A stretch of DNA of 64,000 nt from Scylla paramamosain (GCF_035594125.1 NW_026973726.1:124001-188000); one strand, 5' to 3'; counted from the first letter of the stretch, positions 29,666-43,040 are shown. Made by a program: numbers and translations. Notes: generated from the letters alone by a model not told the origin.

Positions 29666-31640
29666 ACTTCAAGGCAAGTTCTTGGTAAAAGTTGGTTCTA
29701 TTCCAATGTAATATGATTGCCCTGCTTTTTAGTGCTTTATTGCCTAATTTGCTCAAAAACACTCAAAAGACACTTCTGGTAATGTCATTTTTTTCCCACA
29801 TAAAGCTAGTTTCGCATGCTATTTGAGGTTTTGCTACGAATGTGAAAAAACGCTCAAAATACACGCATTTTGTTGTTCTGTTTCTCAATTAAGATTGTTA
29901 TTCATAAGTTTCAGCATTTTGGTATCTAAGAAACTTCTTTATATACATGACTTTTTTGCGTTTTTTGCCTTGTGTGAACCACAAGTTCTTTTGCCCGAAA
30001 ATAATAAGACACTCATTATAGATGTTTCTCGTAATGTCCTTTTCTTTCCCAATAGGAAGTGCTTTGCATTCATTTTTGCGTTTTTTCTAGGTAACAAGCT
30101 CAAAAACTTTCAAAATATCCTTTTTTGGTAATGTAAATATTTCTTCATATTGGTTGGTTTCCGTCCAATTTAGCGTTTTTCTACGTAAAACACCGAAAAA
30201 ACACGTTTTCAGTAATTTTGTTTTTGATTCCCAAAGAATATTGCCAGAATTTTGGCATCTTAGTACCTATGAAGATGAATAACAAAAAAAAAAAAAAATT
30301 TATTTTATTTTTTTTTTCTCTATAAAGAGTTTTATTTGTGGGTTTTAGCTTTTCTGGTACTTAAGGAACTTAAAAACACTCATAATACACGTTTCTCGTA
30401 ATGTCCTTTCGATTCCCAAACAAAATGTTCTTTGCATGAATTTAAGCGTTTTTATAAATAACATGATCAAAAACAGTCAAAATACATGTTTTTGGTAATG
30501 TTACTCTGTTTCTCCATAAAAGGGTGTTTTTGCATGCGTTTTAGCGTTTTGGTATGTAAGGAGTTAAAAAAACACTTAAAGGCAAGTTCTTCGTAAAAGT
30601 TGGTTTTATTCCCATGTAATGTGATTGTTCTGCTTTTTAGTGCTTTGTTGCATATCACGCTCAAAAACACTTAAAAGACACTTTTCTGGTAATATCTTTT
30701 TTTTTCCCACATAAAGCTAGTTTCGCATGTAATTTGGGATTTTTGTAACTAAGAATGTGAAAAACATTCAAAATACACACATTTGGTAAGGTAGTCCTGT
30801 CTTTCAATTAAAAGTGTTATTCATGCATTTCAGCATTTTGGTATGTAAGAAACTCTATATACACGAGTTTTTGCGTTTTTTGTCTTATGGTTCTTGTGAA
30901 ACTATAAAACAATCATTATACACGTTTCCCTCAATGTCCTTTTGCATATAGAGTGCTTTTACATCCATTTTCGCGTTTTGCTAATGTTATTCTATTTCTT
31001 CATATTTGTTGCTTTGCATCCTTTTTAGCGTTTTTTCTACGTGAAACACTGAAAAGACACGTTTTCAGTAATTTTGTTTTCGATTCACATATTGACTGAC
31101 TTCCATATTATTTATCGGTTTGGTGCCTAACATGCTGAAAAACACTGAAAAGACAAGTTTCTGGTAAACGTCGTTTAATTTCCTCATATATATGGCTTTG
31201 CATGTACTTTAGTGTTTGGTAAATAACAATCCGAAAAAAAGCTATAATTAACTTTTTTGATAATATTCTTTTTTCCACATAAATTCCCTGAATTTTGGCA
31301 GAATTTTGGCATCTCGGTACTTATGAAAATCAATACGAAAAAAAAATGCAATTTTTTTATTTATTTTTTTTATTTTTTTTCTCTTTAAAGAGTGTTATTT
31401 GTGGGTTTTAACGTTTTGGTACTTAAGAAACTTAAAAACAGTCATAATACACGTTTCTCGTAATGTCCTTTCCGAAAGATAGGTTTCTTTGCATGTATTT
31501 AAGCGTTTTTATAGGTAACATCAAAAACACTTAAAACATGTTTTTTGTAATGTTTTTCTGCTTCTCCATAAAGGAGTGTTTTGCATGCGTTTTAGTGTTT
31601 TGGTATATAAGGAGCTCAAAAACACTTAAAGGCAAGTTCT
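28317..31640 (+). repeat. Segmental duplication D, copy 1
   Basis: Nearly identical to 38762-40905 over its first 2.1 kb at a constant offset of about 10,445 bp, with few differences visible by eye, and then homologous to 38762-43040. This is among the most similar pairs in the window, so it is probably one of the most recent copies. The partner has one extra HOR unit (about 41335-42340). Confidence 0.88.
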
Positions 31641-34600
31641 TGGTAAACATTGGTTTTATTCCCATGTAATGTGATTGCCCTTCTTTTTAGTGCTTTACTA
31701 CCTATCACGCTCAAAAACACTCAATAGACACTTTTCTGAAAATGCCATTTTTTTTTACCACATAAAGCTGGTTTCGCAATGAATTTGGGTTTTGGGTAAC
31801 TAAGAATGTGAAAAACCCTCAAAATACACGCATTTAGTAAGGTTGTTCTGTTTCTCAATTAAGAGTGTTATTCATGAGTTTCAGCATTTTGGTATCTAGG
31901 AAACTTCTCCATATACACGAGTTTTTGCGTTTTTTGCCTTGTTATTTTGAACTATAAAACACTCATTAGACATTTTTCTCGCAATGTCCCTTTCTTTCTC
32001 TATATAGAGTGCTTTGCATCAATTTTTTGCGTTTTTTTTAGTAGGTAACAAGCTCAAAAACACTCAAAATGTACCTTTTTGGTAATATTTTTCTATTTCT
32101 TGATATTGGTTGGTTTGCATCTGTTTTAGCGTTTTTCTACGTAAAATACTGAGAAGACACGTTTTAAGTAATTCTGTTTTAGATTCCCATATTGAGTGAG
32201 TTCCTTATTATTTATTATTCCTTATTTATTTCTTATTCCTCATTATTTATTATTCCTTATTATTTCCTCATTATTTTTTTATCATTTTGGTGCCTAACAT
32301 GCTGAAAAACACTAAAAAGACAATTTTCTGGTAAAGTCATTCAATTTCCTAATATAGGAGGCTTTGCATGCTCTTTAGGGTTTGGTACATAACACTCCGA
32401 AAAAAAGCTAAAATCAACTTTTTTGATAATATTCTTTTATCATATAATTGCCCTGAATTTTCCCAGAATTTGGTCATCTCGGTACCTATGAAGATCAATG
32501 ACAAAAAAAAAAAAAAAATATTATTTATTTATTTATTTATTTATTTTTTCTAAATAAAGAATGTTATTTGTGAGTTTTAGTTTTTTGGTACTTAAGGAAC
32601 TTAAAAACACTCATAATACACGTTTCTCGTAATGTCCTTTCGTTTCCCAAACATAAGGTTCTTTTCATGTATTTAAGCGTTTTTATTGATAAAATGATCA
32701 AAAACACTCAAAATACATGTTTTTTGTAATGTTATAATGTTTCTCCATAAAGTCTGTTTTCCAGGCGTTTTACTGTTTTGGTATATAAGGAGCTGAAAAA
32801 GACTTAAATGCAAGTTCTTGGTAAAAATTGGTTTTATTCGAATTTAATGTGATTCCTCTGCTTTTTAGTGTTTTATATCCTATCACGCTCAAAAACACTC
32901 AAAAGACACTTTTCTGGTATTGTCATTTTTTCCCACATAAATCTGGTTTTGCATGCAATTTGGGGTTTTGGTAACTAAGAATGTGAAAAGCTCTCAAAAT
33001 ACAGTAAGGTTGTTCTGTTTCTCAATTAAGAGTGTTATTCATGAGTTTCAGCATTTTGGTATCTAAGAAACTTATCCATATATACAAGGCTTTCGTAATG
33101 TTATTCTGTTTCTCCATAAAGTGTGTTATGCATGCGTTTTAGCAGTTTTGTATATAAGGAGCTCAAAAACACTTAAAAGCAAGTTATTGGTAAAAAAATG
33201 GTTTTATTCCAATATAATGTGATTGCCCTGCTTTTGAGTGCTTTATTACCAATTACGCTTAAAAACACTCAAAAGACGTTTTTCTGGTAAAGTATTTCTT
33301 TTTTCCCACAAAGCTATTTCCGCATGTAATTTGGGGTTTTTGGTAACTAAGAATGTGAAAAGCACTCAAAATACACGCATTTAGTAAGGTTGTTCTGTTT
33401 CTCAATTAAGAGTGTTATTCTTCAGTTTCAGCCTTTTGGTATCTAGGAAATCTCTCCATATACACGAGTTTTTTGCGTTGTTTGCTTTGTTGTTCTTTTG
33501 AACTATAAAACTCTCATTATACACTTTTCTTGCAATGTCCTTTTGTTTCCCAATATAGAGTGCTTTGCATCAATTTTCGCGTTTTTGTAGGTAAAGAGCT
33601 CAAAAACACTCAAAATATACCTTTTTGGTAACGTTTTTCAATTTCTTGATATTGGTTGGTTTGCATCCGTTTTAACGTTTTTCTACGTAAAACACTGAGA
33701 AGACACGTTTTCAGTAACTTTTTTCGTTTCGGTGCGTAACATGCTAAAAAACACACAAAACACAGATTTCTGGTAAGGTCGTTTAATTTCCTCATATTGG
33801 AGGCTTTGCATGCACTTTAGTGTTTGGTACATAAGTCCGAACAAAAAAAGATGAAATTATTTTTTTTGATAATATTCATTTATCACATAATTACCCTGAA
33901 TTTTCCCACAATTTTGGCATCTTGGTACCTATGAAAATGAATAAAAAAAAAAAAAAAAATTTTATTTTATTTTTTTATTTTTTATTTTTTAAATAAAGAG
34001 TGTTATTTGTGGGTTTTAGCTTTTTGGTACTTAAGGCACTAATAAAAACACTCATAATACACGTTTCTCGTAATGTCCAAACATAAGGTTCTTTGCATGT
34101 ACTTAAGCGTTTTTATAGATAACATGATCAAAAACACTCAAAATACATGTTATTGGTAATGTTATTCTGTTTCTCCATAAAGTTTGTTTTCCATGCGTTT
34201 TAGCGGTTTCTTATATAAGGGGTTAAAAAACACTTAAAGGCAAATTCTTCGTAAAAGTTGGTTTTATTCCCATGTAATGTGATTGTTTTGCTCTTTAGTG
34301 ATTTGTTGCATATCACGCTCAAAAACACTCAAAAGACACTTTTCTAGTAATGTCATCTTTTTTCCACATGAAGCTAGTTTCGCATGTAATTTGGCATTTT
34401 CGTAACTAAGAATGTGAAAAACACTCAAAATACACAATTTGGTAAAGTAGTTCTGTTTATCGATTAAAAGTGTTATTCATGCATTTCATCATTTTGGTAT
34501 GTAAAAATTTCTCTATATACACGAGTTTTTGCGTTTATTTCCTTGTGGTTCTTTTAAAACTATAAAACACTCATTATACACGTTTCTCGTAATGTCCTTT

Positions 34601-35437
34601 TGTTTCCTAATATAGAGTGCTTTACATCCATTTTTGCATTTTTTATAGGTAACAAGCTCAAAAACACTCAAAATATATCTTTTTGGTAATGTTATTCTAT
34701 TTCTTCATATAGGATGGTTTGTATCCGCTTTAGCGTTTTTTTTCGTAAAACACTGAAAAGACACGTTTTCAGTAATTTTCTTTTGGATTCACATATTGAC
34801 TGACTTCCAAATTATTTATCGTATTGGTGCCTAACTTGCTGAAAAACACTGAAAAGACAGATTTCTGGTAAAGTCGTTTAACTTTCCTAACTAGGTGGCT
34901 TTGCATGCACTCTAGCTTTTGGTACATAACAATCCGAAAAAAAAAGCTATAATTAACTTTCATGATAATGTTCTTTTTTCCACATAAATTCCCTGAATTT
35001 TGGCAGAATTTTGGCAATTCGGTTCCTATGAATATGAAAGAAAAAATTACCATTTTTTAATTTTTTTTTATTGATTTTTTTTTCTAAAAAGTGTTATTTG
35101 TGGGTTTTAGCTTTTTCGTACTGAAGGAACTTAAAAAAACTCATAATACACGTTTCTCTTAATGTCTTTTCGTTTCCCAAATATAAGGTTCTTTGCATGT
35201 ATTTAAGCGTTTCTCTAAATAACATGATCAAAAACACTCAAAATACATGTTTTTGGTAATGTTTTTCTGTTTCTCCATAAAGGGTGTTTTGCATGCATTT
35301 TAGCGTTTCAATATGTAAAGAGCTCAAAAACACTTAGAGGCAAGTTCTTGGTAAAATTTGGTTTTATTCCCATGTAATGTGATTGCCCTGGCTTTTAGTG
35401 CTTTATTGCGTAACACGCTCAAAAAACACTGAAAAGA
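28549..35437 (+). repeat. Forward HOR block G
   Basis: Forward units start near 29478, 30384, 31448, 32617, 34057 and 35145. The part up to about 31640 is paralogous to 38989-43040, and 33106-35437 is paralogous to 19591-22105. A local expansion lies at 32203-32282. Near 33090 monomer 5 is fused to monomer 2 (ATATACAAGGCTTTCG). No gene is seen. Confidence 0.9.
32203..32282 (+). repeat. Degenerate TTATT/CCTTATTATT minisatellite in monomer 8
   Basis: Monomer 8 normally reads GTTCCTTATTATTTATCG. Here the CCTTATTATTTA segment is repeated about six times in imperfect form (TTATTCCT, TCATTATT variants) before the normal ATCATTTTGGTGCC resumes. No other copy of monomer 8 in the window shows it, so it is a private slippage expansion. 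Confidence 0.85.
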
Positions 35438-35921
35438 CATGCAAAGCCTCCCATATGAGGAAATTAAAGACCTTACCAGAAATCTGTCTTTTAAGTGTTT
35501 TTCAATTTGTTAGGCACCAAAATGATAAATAATAAAGAACACACTCTATGTGGGAATCCAATAGAAAACTACTGAAAATGTGTCTTCTCAGTGTTTTACG
35601 TAGGAAAACGCTAAAACTTATGCAAACCAACCAATATCAAGAAGCAGAAAAACATTACCAAAAATGTATTTTTTAAGTGTTTTTGAGCTTGTTACCTACA
35701 AAAAAAAAAAAAAACGCAAAAAATTGATACAAAGCACTCTATATTTGGAAACAAAGGGACATTGCGAGAAAAGTGTATATTGAATGTTTTATAGTTTAAA
35801 AAAACACAAGGCAAAAAACGGAAAAACTCGTGTATATGGAGAAGTTTCCTAGATACCAAAATGCTGAAACTCATGAATAACACTCTTTATTGAGAAACAG
35901 AACTACCTTACTAAATGCATG
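33106..35921 (+). repeat. Segmental duplication E, copy 2 (partner 19591-22555)
   Basis: Shares with 19591-22555 the variants TAGCAGTTTTGTATATAAGG, CTAGGAAATCTCTCC and CATATTGGAGG, the GGGGTTAAAAA form of monomer 2, and the following inverted segment. It lacks the (TA)n tract, which therefore arose after the duplication or was lost here. Confidence 0.8.
35438..35921 (-). repeat. Inverted satellite segment I7
   Basis: Standard left (GACATGCAAAGCC) and right (AAATGCATGTC, one base changed) junctions. Full m5 portion retained (GGAGAAGTTTCC). It follows a forward block paralogous to the one before I5, yet I5 has the 25-bp deletion and I7 does not. Confidence 0.9.
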
Positions 35922-37839
35922 TCAAAAACACTAAAAGGCAAGTTCTTCGTAAAAGTTGGTTTTATTCCCATGTAATGTGATTGCCCTGCTTTTTAGTGCT
36001 TTATTGCCTAACACGCTAAAAAACACTCAAAGACACTTTTCTGGTATTGTCATTTTCTTCCCTCATAAACCTAGTTTCGCTTGGAATTTGGGGTTCTGGT
36101 AACTAAGAATGTAAAAAAACACTCAAAATACACGCATTTAGTAAGTTTGCTCTGTTTCTTGATTAAGAAAGTTATTCATGAGTTTCAGCATTTTGGTATC
36201 TTGGAAACGTGTCCACACATACGAGTTTTTGCGTTGTTTGCCTTGTGATTCTGGTGAAACTATAAAATAGTCATTATACACGTTTCTCGTTATGTTTTTT
36301 TTTTCCCCTAATATACAGTGCTTTGCATCCATTTTTGCGTTTTTTTTATGTAACAAGCTCAAAACACACAAAATATACTTTTCTGGTAATATTATTCTAT
36401 TTTTTCATATTGGTTAGTTTGCATCCGTTTTAGCGTTTTTCTACGTAAATCTTTTAAAAGACACGTTTTCAGTAATTTTGTTTTGGATTTCCATATAGAG
36501 TGATTTTCATATAATCTATCGTTTTGGTGCCTAACATGCGAAAAAACACTCAAAAGACAGGTTTCTTGTAAAGTCGTTAAATTTTCCCAAATAGGTGGCT
36601 TTGCATACACTTTATGGTTTGGTACATAACTCCGAAAAAAGGTAAAATTAACTTTTTCGATAATGTTCTTTTTTCCACATAATTTCCCTGAATTTTGGCA
36701 GAATTTTGGCATCTTGGTACCTATCAACATCAATAACAAAAAAATAAAAAATCTATTTTTTTATTTATTTATTTTTCTCTATAAAGAGTGTTATTTGTAG
36801 GTTTTAACGTTTTGGTACTTAAGGAACTTAAAAACATTCATAGTACACATTTCTCGTAATGTCCTTTCGTTTCCTAAATATAGGGATCTTTGCATGTATT
36901 TAAGTGTTTTTATAGGTAACATGATAAAAAAAACACTCAAAAACACTTGTTTTTGGTAATGTTATGCTGCTTCTCCATAAAGGAGTGTTTTGCATGCGTT
37001 TTAGCGATTTGTTATGTAAGGAGCTGAAAAACACTTCACGGCAAGTTCTTGGTAAAAGTTGGTTTTATTCCAATGTAATATGATTGCCCTGCTTTTTAGT
37101 GCTTTATTGCCTAACACGCTTAAAAACACTCAAAAGACACTTTTGGTAATGTCATTTTTTTTTACCCACATAAAGCTAGATTCGCATGCTATTTGGGGTT
37201 TTGCTAACTAGGAATGTGATAAAAAAACACTCAAAATACACGCATTTCGTAATGTTCTGTTTCTCAATTAAGATTGTTATTCATGAGTTTCAGCATTTTG
37301 GTATCGAAGAAACTTCTTTATATACGCGAGTTTTTGCGTTTTTTGCCTTGTGGTTCTTGTTAACCACAAGTTCTTTTGCCGGAAAATAATAAGACATAAT
37401 AAGACGTTTCTCGTAATGTCCTTTTCTTTCCCAATAGGGAGTGCTTTGCATCTATTTTCCCGTTTTTTTTTAGGTAACAAGCTCAAAAAACACTCAAAAT
37501 ATACCTTTTTGGTAATGTTATTCTATTTTTTTTCATATTAGTTGGTTTCTGTCCGTTTTCGCGTTTTTTCTACGTAAAACACCGAAAAGACACGTTTTCA
37601 GTAGTTTTCTTTTCGATTCCCAAAGAATATTGCCAGAATTTTGGCATCTTAGTACCTATGAAGATGAATAACAAAAAAAAAAAAATTATTTTATATATTT
37701 TTTTTTTTCTCTATAAAGAGTGTTATTTGTGGGTTTCAGCTTTTTTGGTACTTAAGGAACTTAAAAATACTCATAACAAACGTTTCCCGTAATGTCCTTT
37801 CGTTTCCCAAACATAAGGTTCTTTGCATGTACGAGTATT
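35922..37839 (+). repeat. Forward HOR block H
   Basis: Forward satellite with a unit start near 36844. It resembles 6772-8600, 28549-30440 and 38989-40880, including the m8 to m10 fusion near 37620 and the m5 variant ending AAAATAATAAGAC. It ends inside monomer 1 at GCATGT followed by ACGAGTATT, where the array folds back. Confidence 0.9.
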
Positions 37840-37942
37840 TACTGAAAACGTGTCTTTTCGGTGTTTTTACGTAGAAAAAACGCGAAAACGGACAGAAACC
37901 AACTAATATGAAAAAAAATAGGATAACATTACCAAAAAGGTA
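37502..37942. repeat. Near-perfect inverted repeat (foldback), ~102-bp arms
   Basis: Left arm 37502-37603 is a forward monomer 7. Right arm 37840-37942 is its reverse complement, differing by eye by one substitution and one extra A. The spacer is about 236 bp. Private variants (TTAGTTGGTTTCTGTCCG, TTTTCGCGTTTTTTC) are shared by the arms, so the right arm was copied from this left arm and not from another monomer 7. This fits a template switch to the opposite strand. Confidence 0.85.
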
Positions 37943-37949
37943 ATTTGCA

Positions 37950-38762
37950 TGACATTACCAGAAAAGTGTCTTTTAAGTGTTTTTGAGCGTGATAGGCAAT
38001 AAAACACTAAAAAGCACGGCAATCATATTACATTGGAATAACACCAATTTATACCAAAAAACTTGCCTTTAAGTGTTTTTGAGCTCCTTATATAACAAAC
38101 CACTAAAAGGCATGCAAAACAAACTTCATGAAGAAACAGAAAAACATTACCAAAAACATATATTTTGAGCGTTTTTTGATCATGTTATCTATAAAAACGT
38201 TTAAATACATGCAAAAAACAATATTATTGGGAAACAAAAGGACATTACGAGAAACGTGTATTATGAGTGTTTTTTAAGTTCCTTCAGTACCAAAAAGCTA
38301 AAACCCAAAAACAACTTTCTTTATTTAGAAAATAAAAAATATAAAAAATATAAAAAATAGGATTTTTTTTTTTTTTTTTTTTGTTATTCATCTTCATAGT
38401 ACCGAGATGCCGAAATTCTGGGAAAATTCAGGGCAATCGTATGATAAAAGAATATTATCAAAAAATTTAATTTCAGCTTTTTTTTTTCGAACTGTTATGT
38501 ACCAAACCCTAAAGTGCATGCAAAGCCTCCTATATGAAGAAATTTAACGACCTTACCAGAAATCTGTGTTTTGAGTGTTTTTAAGCACCAAAACGATAAA
38601 TAATAAGGAACTCACCTCTATATGGGAATCCAAAAACAAAGTTACTGAAAACGTGTCTTCTCAGTGTTTTACGTAGAAAAACACTAAAACGGATGCAAAG
38701 CAACCAATATCAAGGAATAGAAAAACGTTACTAAAAGGGTATATTTTGAGTGTTTTGAGCTT
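37950..38762 (-). repeat. Inverted duplicate of 24059-24866
   Basis: Reverse complement of most of one HOR unit (part of m4 back through m1, m11, m10, m9, m8, m7 and part of m6). It shares private variants with 24059-24866: GAGGTGAGTTCC in m8, a shortened m8/m9 joint (TGCTTAAAAACAC), AAAGAAAGTTG in m11, and AATATT in place of ATAAGG in m1. The A-run here is longer than in the forward copy. At about 38757-38762 it joins the right half of an I6-type inverted segment within the common word GAGCTT. Confidence 0.9.
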
Positions 38763-38988
38763 GTCACATAAAAAAAAAAACGCAAAAATTTATACAAAGC
38801 ACTCTATATTGGGAAACAAAGGGACATTGCGAGAAAAGTGTATAATGAATGTTTTATAGTTCAAAAAAAACCACAAGCCAAAAAACGCAAAAACTCGTGT
38901 ATATGGAGAAGCTTCCTAGATACTAAAATGCTGAAACTCATGAATAACACTCTTAATTGAGAAACAAAACAACCTTACTAAATGCGTG
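38757..38988 (-). repeat. Inverted satellite segment I8 (right half only)
   Basis: Reverse-oriented m6-m5 portion nearly identical to 28313-28548, with the standard right junction at AAATGCGTGTC and the full m5 portion. Its normal left half has been replaced by the inverted unit at 37950-38762. Confidence 0.9.
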
Positions 38989-41900
38989 TCAAAAACACTA
39001 AAAGGCAAGTTTTTCGTAAAAGTTGGTTTTATTTCCATGTAATGTGATTGCCCTGCTTTTTAGTGCTTTATTGCCTAACATGCTCAAAACACTCAAAGAC
39101 ACTTTTCTGGAAATGTCATTTTTTTCCAACATAAAGTTAGTTTCGCATGGAATTTGGGGTTTTGGTAACTAAGAATGTAAAAAAACACAAAAAACACGCA
39201 TTTAGAAAGGTTGTTCTGTTTGTTGATTAAGAGTGTTATTCATGAGTTTCAGCATTTTGGTATCTTAGAAACTTCTCCACACAGACGAGTTTTTGAGTTG
39301 TTTGCCTTGTGATTCTGGTGAAACTATAAAACACTCATTATACACGTTTCTCTTTATGTCCTTTTTTTTTTTTCCTAATATACAGTGCTTTGCATCTATT
39401 TTTGCGTTTTTTTTTTTTTATGTAACAAGCTCAAAAACACACAAAATATACTTTTCTGGTAATATTATTCTATTTTTTCATATTCGTTGGTTTGCATCCG
39501 TTTTAGCGTTTTTCTACGTAAATCTTTTAAAAGACACGTTTTCAGTAATTTTGTTTTGGATTTCCATTTAGAGTGACTTTAATATTATCTATCGTTTTGG
39601 TGCCTAACATGCGTAAATACACTGAAAAGACAGGTTTCCTGTAAAGTCGTTAAATTTTCCCAAATAGGTGGCTTTGCATACACTTTATGGTTTGGTACAT
39701 AACTCCGAAAAAAAATGTAAAATTAACTTTTTCGATAATGTTCTTTTTTCCACATAATTTCCCTGAATTTTGGCCGAATTTTGGCATCTTGGTACCTATG
39801 AACATGAATAACAAAAAAATAAAAATGCCATTTTTTTATTTATTTTTTTTTTTCTCTATAAAGAGTGTTATTTGTAGGTTTTAACGTTTTGGTACTTTGG
39901 CAACTTAAAAACATTCATAATACACATTTCTCGTGATGTCCTTTCGTTTCTCAAATAAAGGGATCTTTGCATGTATTTAAGCGTTTTTATAGGTAACATG
40001 ATAAAAAACACTCAAAAACACTTGTTTTTGTTAATGTTATTCTGTTTCTCCATAAAGGAGTGTTTTCCATGCGTTTCTTAGCGATTTGGTATATAAGGAG
40101 CTAAAAAAACACTTCAAGGCAAGTTCTTGGTAAAAGTTGGTTCTATTCCAATGTAATATGATTGCCCTGCTTTTTAGTGCTTTATTGCCTAATTTGCTCA
40201 AAAACACTCAAAAGACACTTCTGGTAATGTCATTTTTTTCCCACATAAAGCTAGTTTCGCATGCTATTTGAGGTTTTGCTACGAATGTGAAAAAACACTC
40301 AAAATACACGCATTTTGTTGTTCTGTTTCTCAATTAAGATTGTTATTCATAAGTTTCAGCATTTTGGTATCTAAGAAACTTCTTTATATACACGACTTTT
40401 TTGCGTTTTTTGCCTTGTGTGAACCACAAGTTCTTTTGCCCGAAAATAATAAGACACTCATTATAGATGTTTCTCGTAATGTCCTTTTCTTTCCCAATAG
40501 GAAGTGCTTTGCATTCATTTTCGCGTTTTTTCTAGGTAACAAGCTCAAAAACTTTCAAAATATCCTTTTTTGGTAATGTAAATATTTCTTCATATTGGTT
40601 GGTTTCCGTCCAATTTAGCGTTTTTCTATGTAAAACACCGAAAAAACACGTTTTCAGTAATTTTTTTTTCGATTCCCAAAGAATATTGCCAGAATTTTGG
40701 CATCTTAGTACCTATGAAGATGAATAACAAAAAAAAAAATTTATTTATTTTTTTTTTTTCTCTATAAAGAGTTTTATTTGTGGGTTTTAGCTTTTCTGGT
40801 ACTTAAGGAACTTAAAAACACTCATAATACACGTTTCTCGTAATGTCCTTTCGATTCCCAAACAAAATGTTCTTTGCATGAATTTAAGCGTTTTTATAAA
40901 TAACATGATGAAAAACACTCAAAATACATGTTTTTGGTAATGTTTCTCCATAAAGGCTGTTTTGCATGCGTTTTGGTATGTAAGGAGTTAAAAAAAAATC
41001 ACTTAAAGGCAAGTTCTTCGTAAAAGTTGGTTTTATTCCCATGTAATGTGATTGTTCTGCTTTTTAGTGCTTTGTTGCACATCACGCTCAAAAACACTCA
41101 AAAGACACTTTTCTGGTAATATCATTTTTTTTTCCCCACATAAAGCTAGTTTCGCATGTAATTTGGGATTTTTGTAACTAAGAATGTGAAAAACATTCAA
41201 AATACACACATTTGGTAAGGTAGTCCTGTTTCTCAATTAAAAGTGTTATTCATGCATTTCAGCATTTTGGTATGTAAGAAACTTCTCTATATACACGAGT
41301 TTTTGCGTTTTTTGCCTTTTGATTTCTGTGAAACTATAAAACACTCATTATACACGTTTCTCGTAATGTTCTTTTGTTTCCCAATGCTTTCCTTCCATTT
41401 TCGCATTTTTTGTAGGTAACAAGCTGAAAAACACTCAAAATATATCTTTTTGGTAATATTCTATTTCTTCATATTGGTCGGTTTGCATCCTTTTTAGCGT
41501 TTTTCTTTGTCAATCACTGAAAAGACACGTTTTCAGTAATATTGTTGAATTTGCTGAAAAACACTGAAAAGACAGATTTCTGGTAAAGTCGTGTAATTTC
41601 CCCATATAGGTGGCTTTGCATGCACTTCTGGGTTTGGTACATAATTCCGGAAAAAAAGCTAAATTTTTTTTATAATGTTGTTTTACATAATTTCGCTGAA
41701 TCTTGCCTGAATTTTGGCATCTTCATACCTATGTAGATGAATAACAAAAAAAAAAAATCTATTTTTTTAGTTGTTTTTTTTTTCTCTATTTGTGGGTTTT
41801 AGTTTCTTGGTACTTAAGGAACTTAAAAACAATCATAATACACGATTTTCGTAATGTCCTTTCGTTTCACAGACATAGGGTTCTTTGCATGTATTTAAGC

Positions 41901-43040
41901 GTTTTTATAGGTAACATGATCAAAAACACTCAAAATACATGTTTTGGTAATGTTATTTTGTTTCTCCATAAAGGGTGTTTTGCATGCGTTTTAGCGTTTT
42001 GGTATGTAAGGAGTTAAAAACACTTAAAGGCAACTTCTTCGTAAAAGTTGGTTTTATTCCTATATAATGTGATTATTCTGCTTTTTAGTGCTTTGTTGCA
42101 TATCACGCTCAAAAACATTCAAAAGATAATGTCATTTTTTTCCCACATAAAGATAGTTTTGCATGTAATTTGGGATTTTCGTAACTAAGAATGTGAAAAA
42201 CACTCAAAATACACACATTTGGTAAGGTAGTTCTGTTTCTCAATTAAAAGTGTTATTCATGAGTTTTACCATTTTGGTATGTAAGAAACTTCTCTATATA
42301 CATGAGTTTTTGCGTTTTTTGTCTTGTGGTTCTTGTGAAACTATAAAACAATCATTATACACGTTTCTCTATATGTCCTTTTGCTTCCCAATATAGAGTG
42401 CTTTCCATCCATTTGCGCGTTTTTTGTAGGTAAAAAGCTCAAAAACACTTTTTGGTAATGTTATCTTATTTCTTCATATTTGTTGGATTGCATCCGTTTT
42501 AGCGTTTTTCTACGTAAAACACTGAAAAGACACGTAATTTTGTTTTGGATTCACATATTGACTGACTTCCATATTATTTATCGTTTTGGTGCCTAACATG
42601 CTGAACAACACTGAAAAGACAGGTTTCTGGTAAAGTCGTTTAACTTCCTTATATAGGTGGCATGCACTTTAGAGTTTGGTACATAAAAATCCGAAAAAAG
42701 AGCTATAATTAACTTTTTTGATAATGTTCTTTTTTCCACATAAATTCCCTGAATTTTGGCAGAATTTTGGCGTCTTGGTACCTATGAAAATCAAAGCTAT
42801 TTTCATTTATTTTTTTTCTCTATACAGTGTTATTTGTGGGTTTTAACGTTTTGGTACTTAAGGAACTTAAAAACGGTCCTAATACACGTTTCTCGTAATG
42901 TCCTTTCGTTTCCCAAACATAGGGTTCTTTGCATGTATTTAAGCGTTTTTTGTAGGTAACATGATCAAAAACACTTAAAACACATGTTTTTAGTAATGTT
43001 ATTCTGCATCTCCATAAAGGATTTTTTGCATGCGTTTTAG
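38762..43040 (+). repeat. Segmental duplication D, copy 2
   Basis: Partner of 28317-31640. It starts exactly at the word GAGCTT where the inverted copy of 24059-24866 ends, so the left boundary is a recombination junction. The right boundary is near 43040-43155, where segmental duplication A begins. Confidence 0.88.

Noticed and set aside
29823..30131. 102-codon frame repeated identically at 40268-40576
   Set aside because: Apparent conservation comes from the recent 2.1-kb duplication of satellite DNA; other paralogous blocks break the frame.
37350..37420. CACAAGTTCTTTTGCC near GTGAACCACAAG as a possible transposon terminal repeat (also near 210, 29985, 40425, 43365)
   Set aside because: It is a heritable variant of the long monomer 5, found at the same HOR position in several blocks, with no insertion boundaries.
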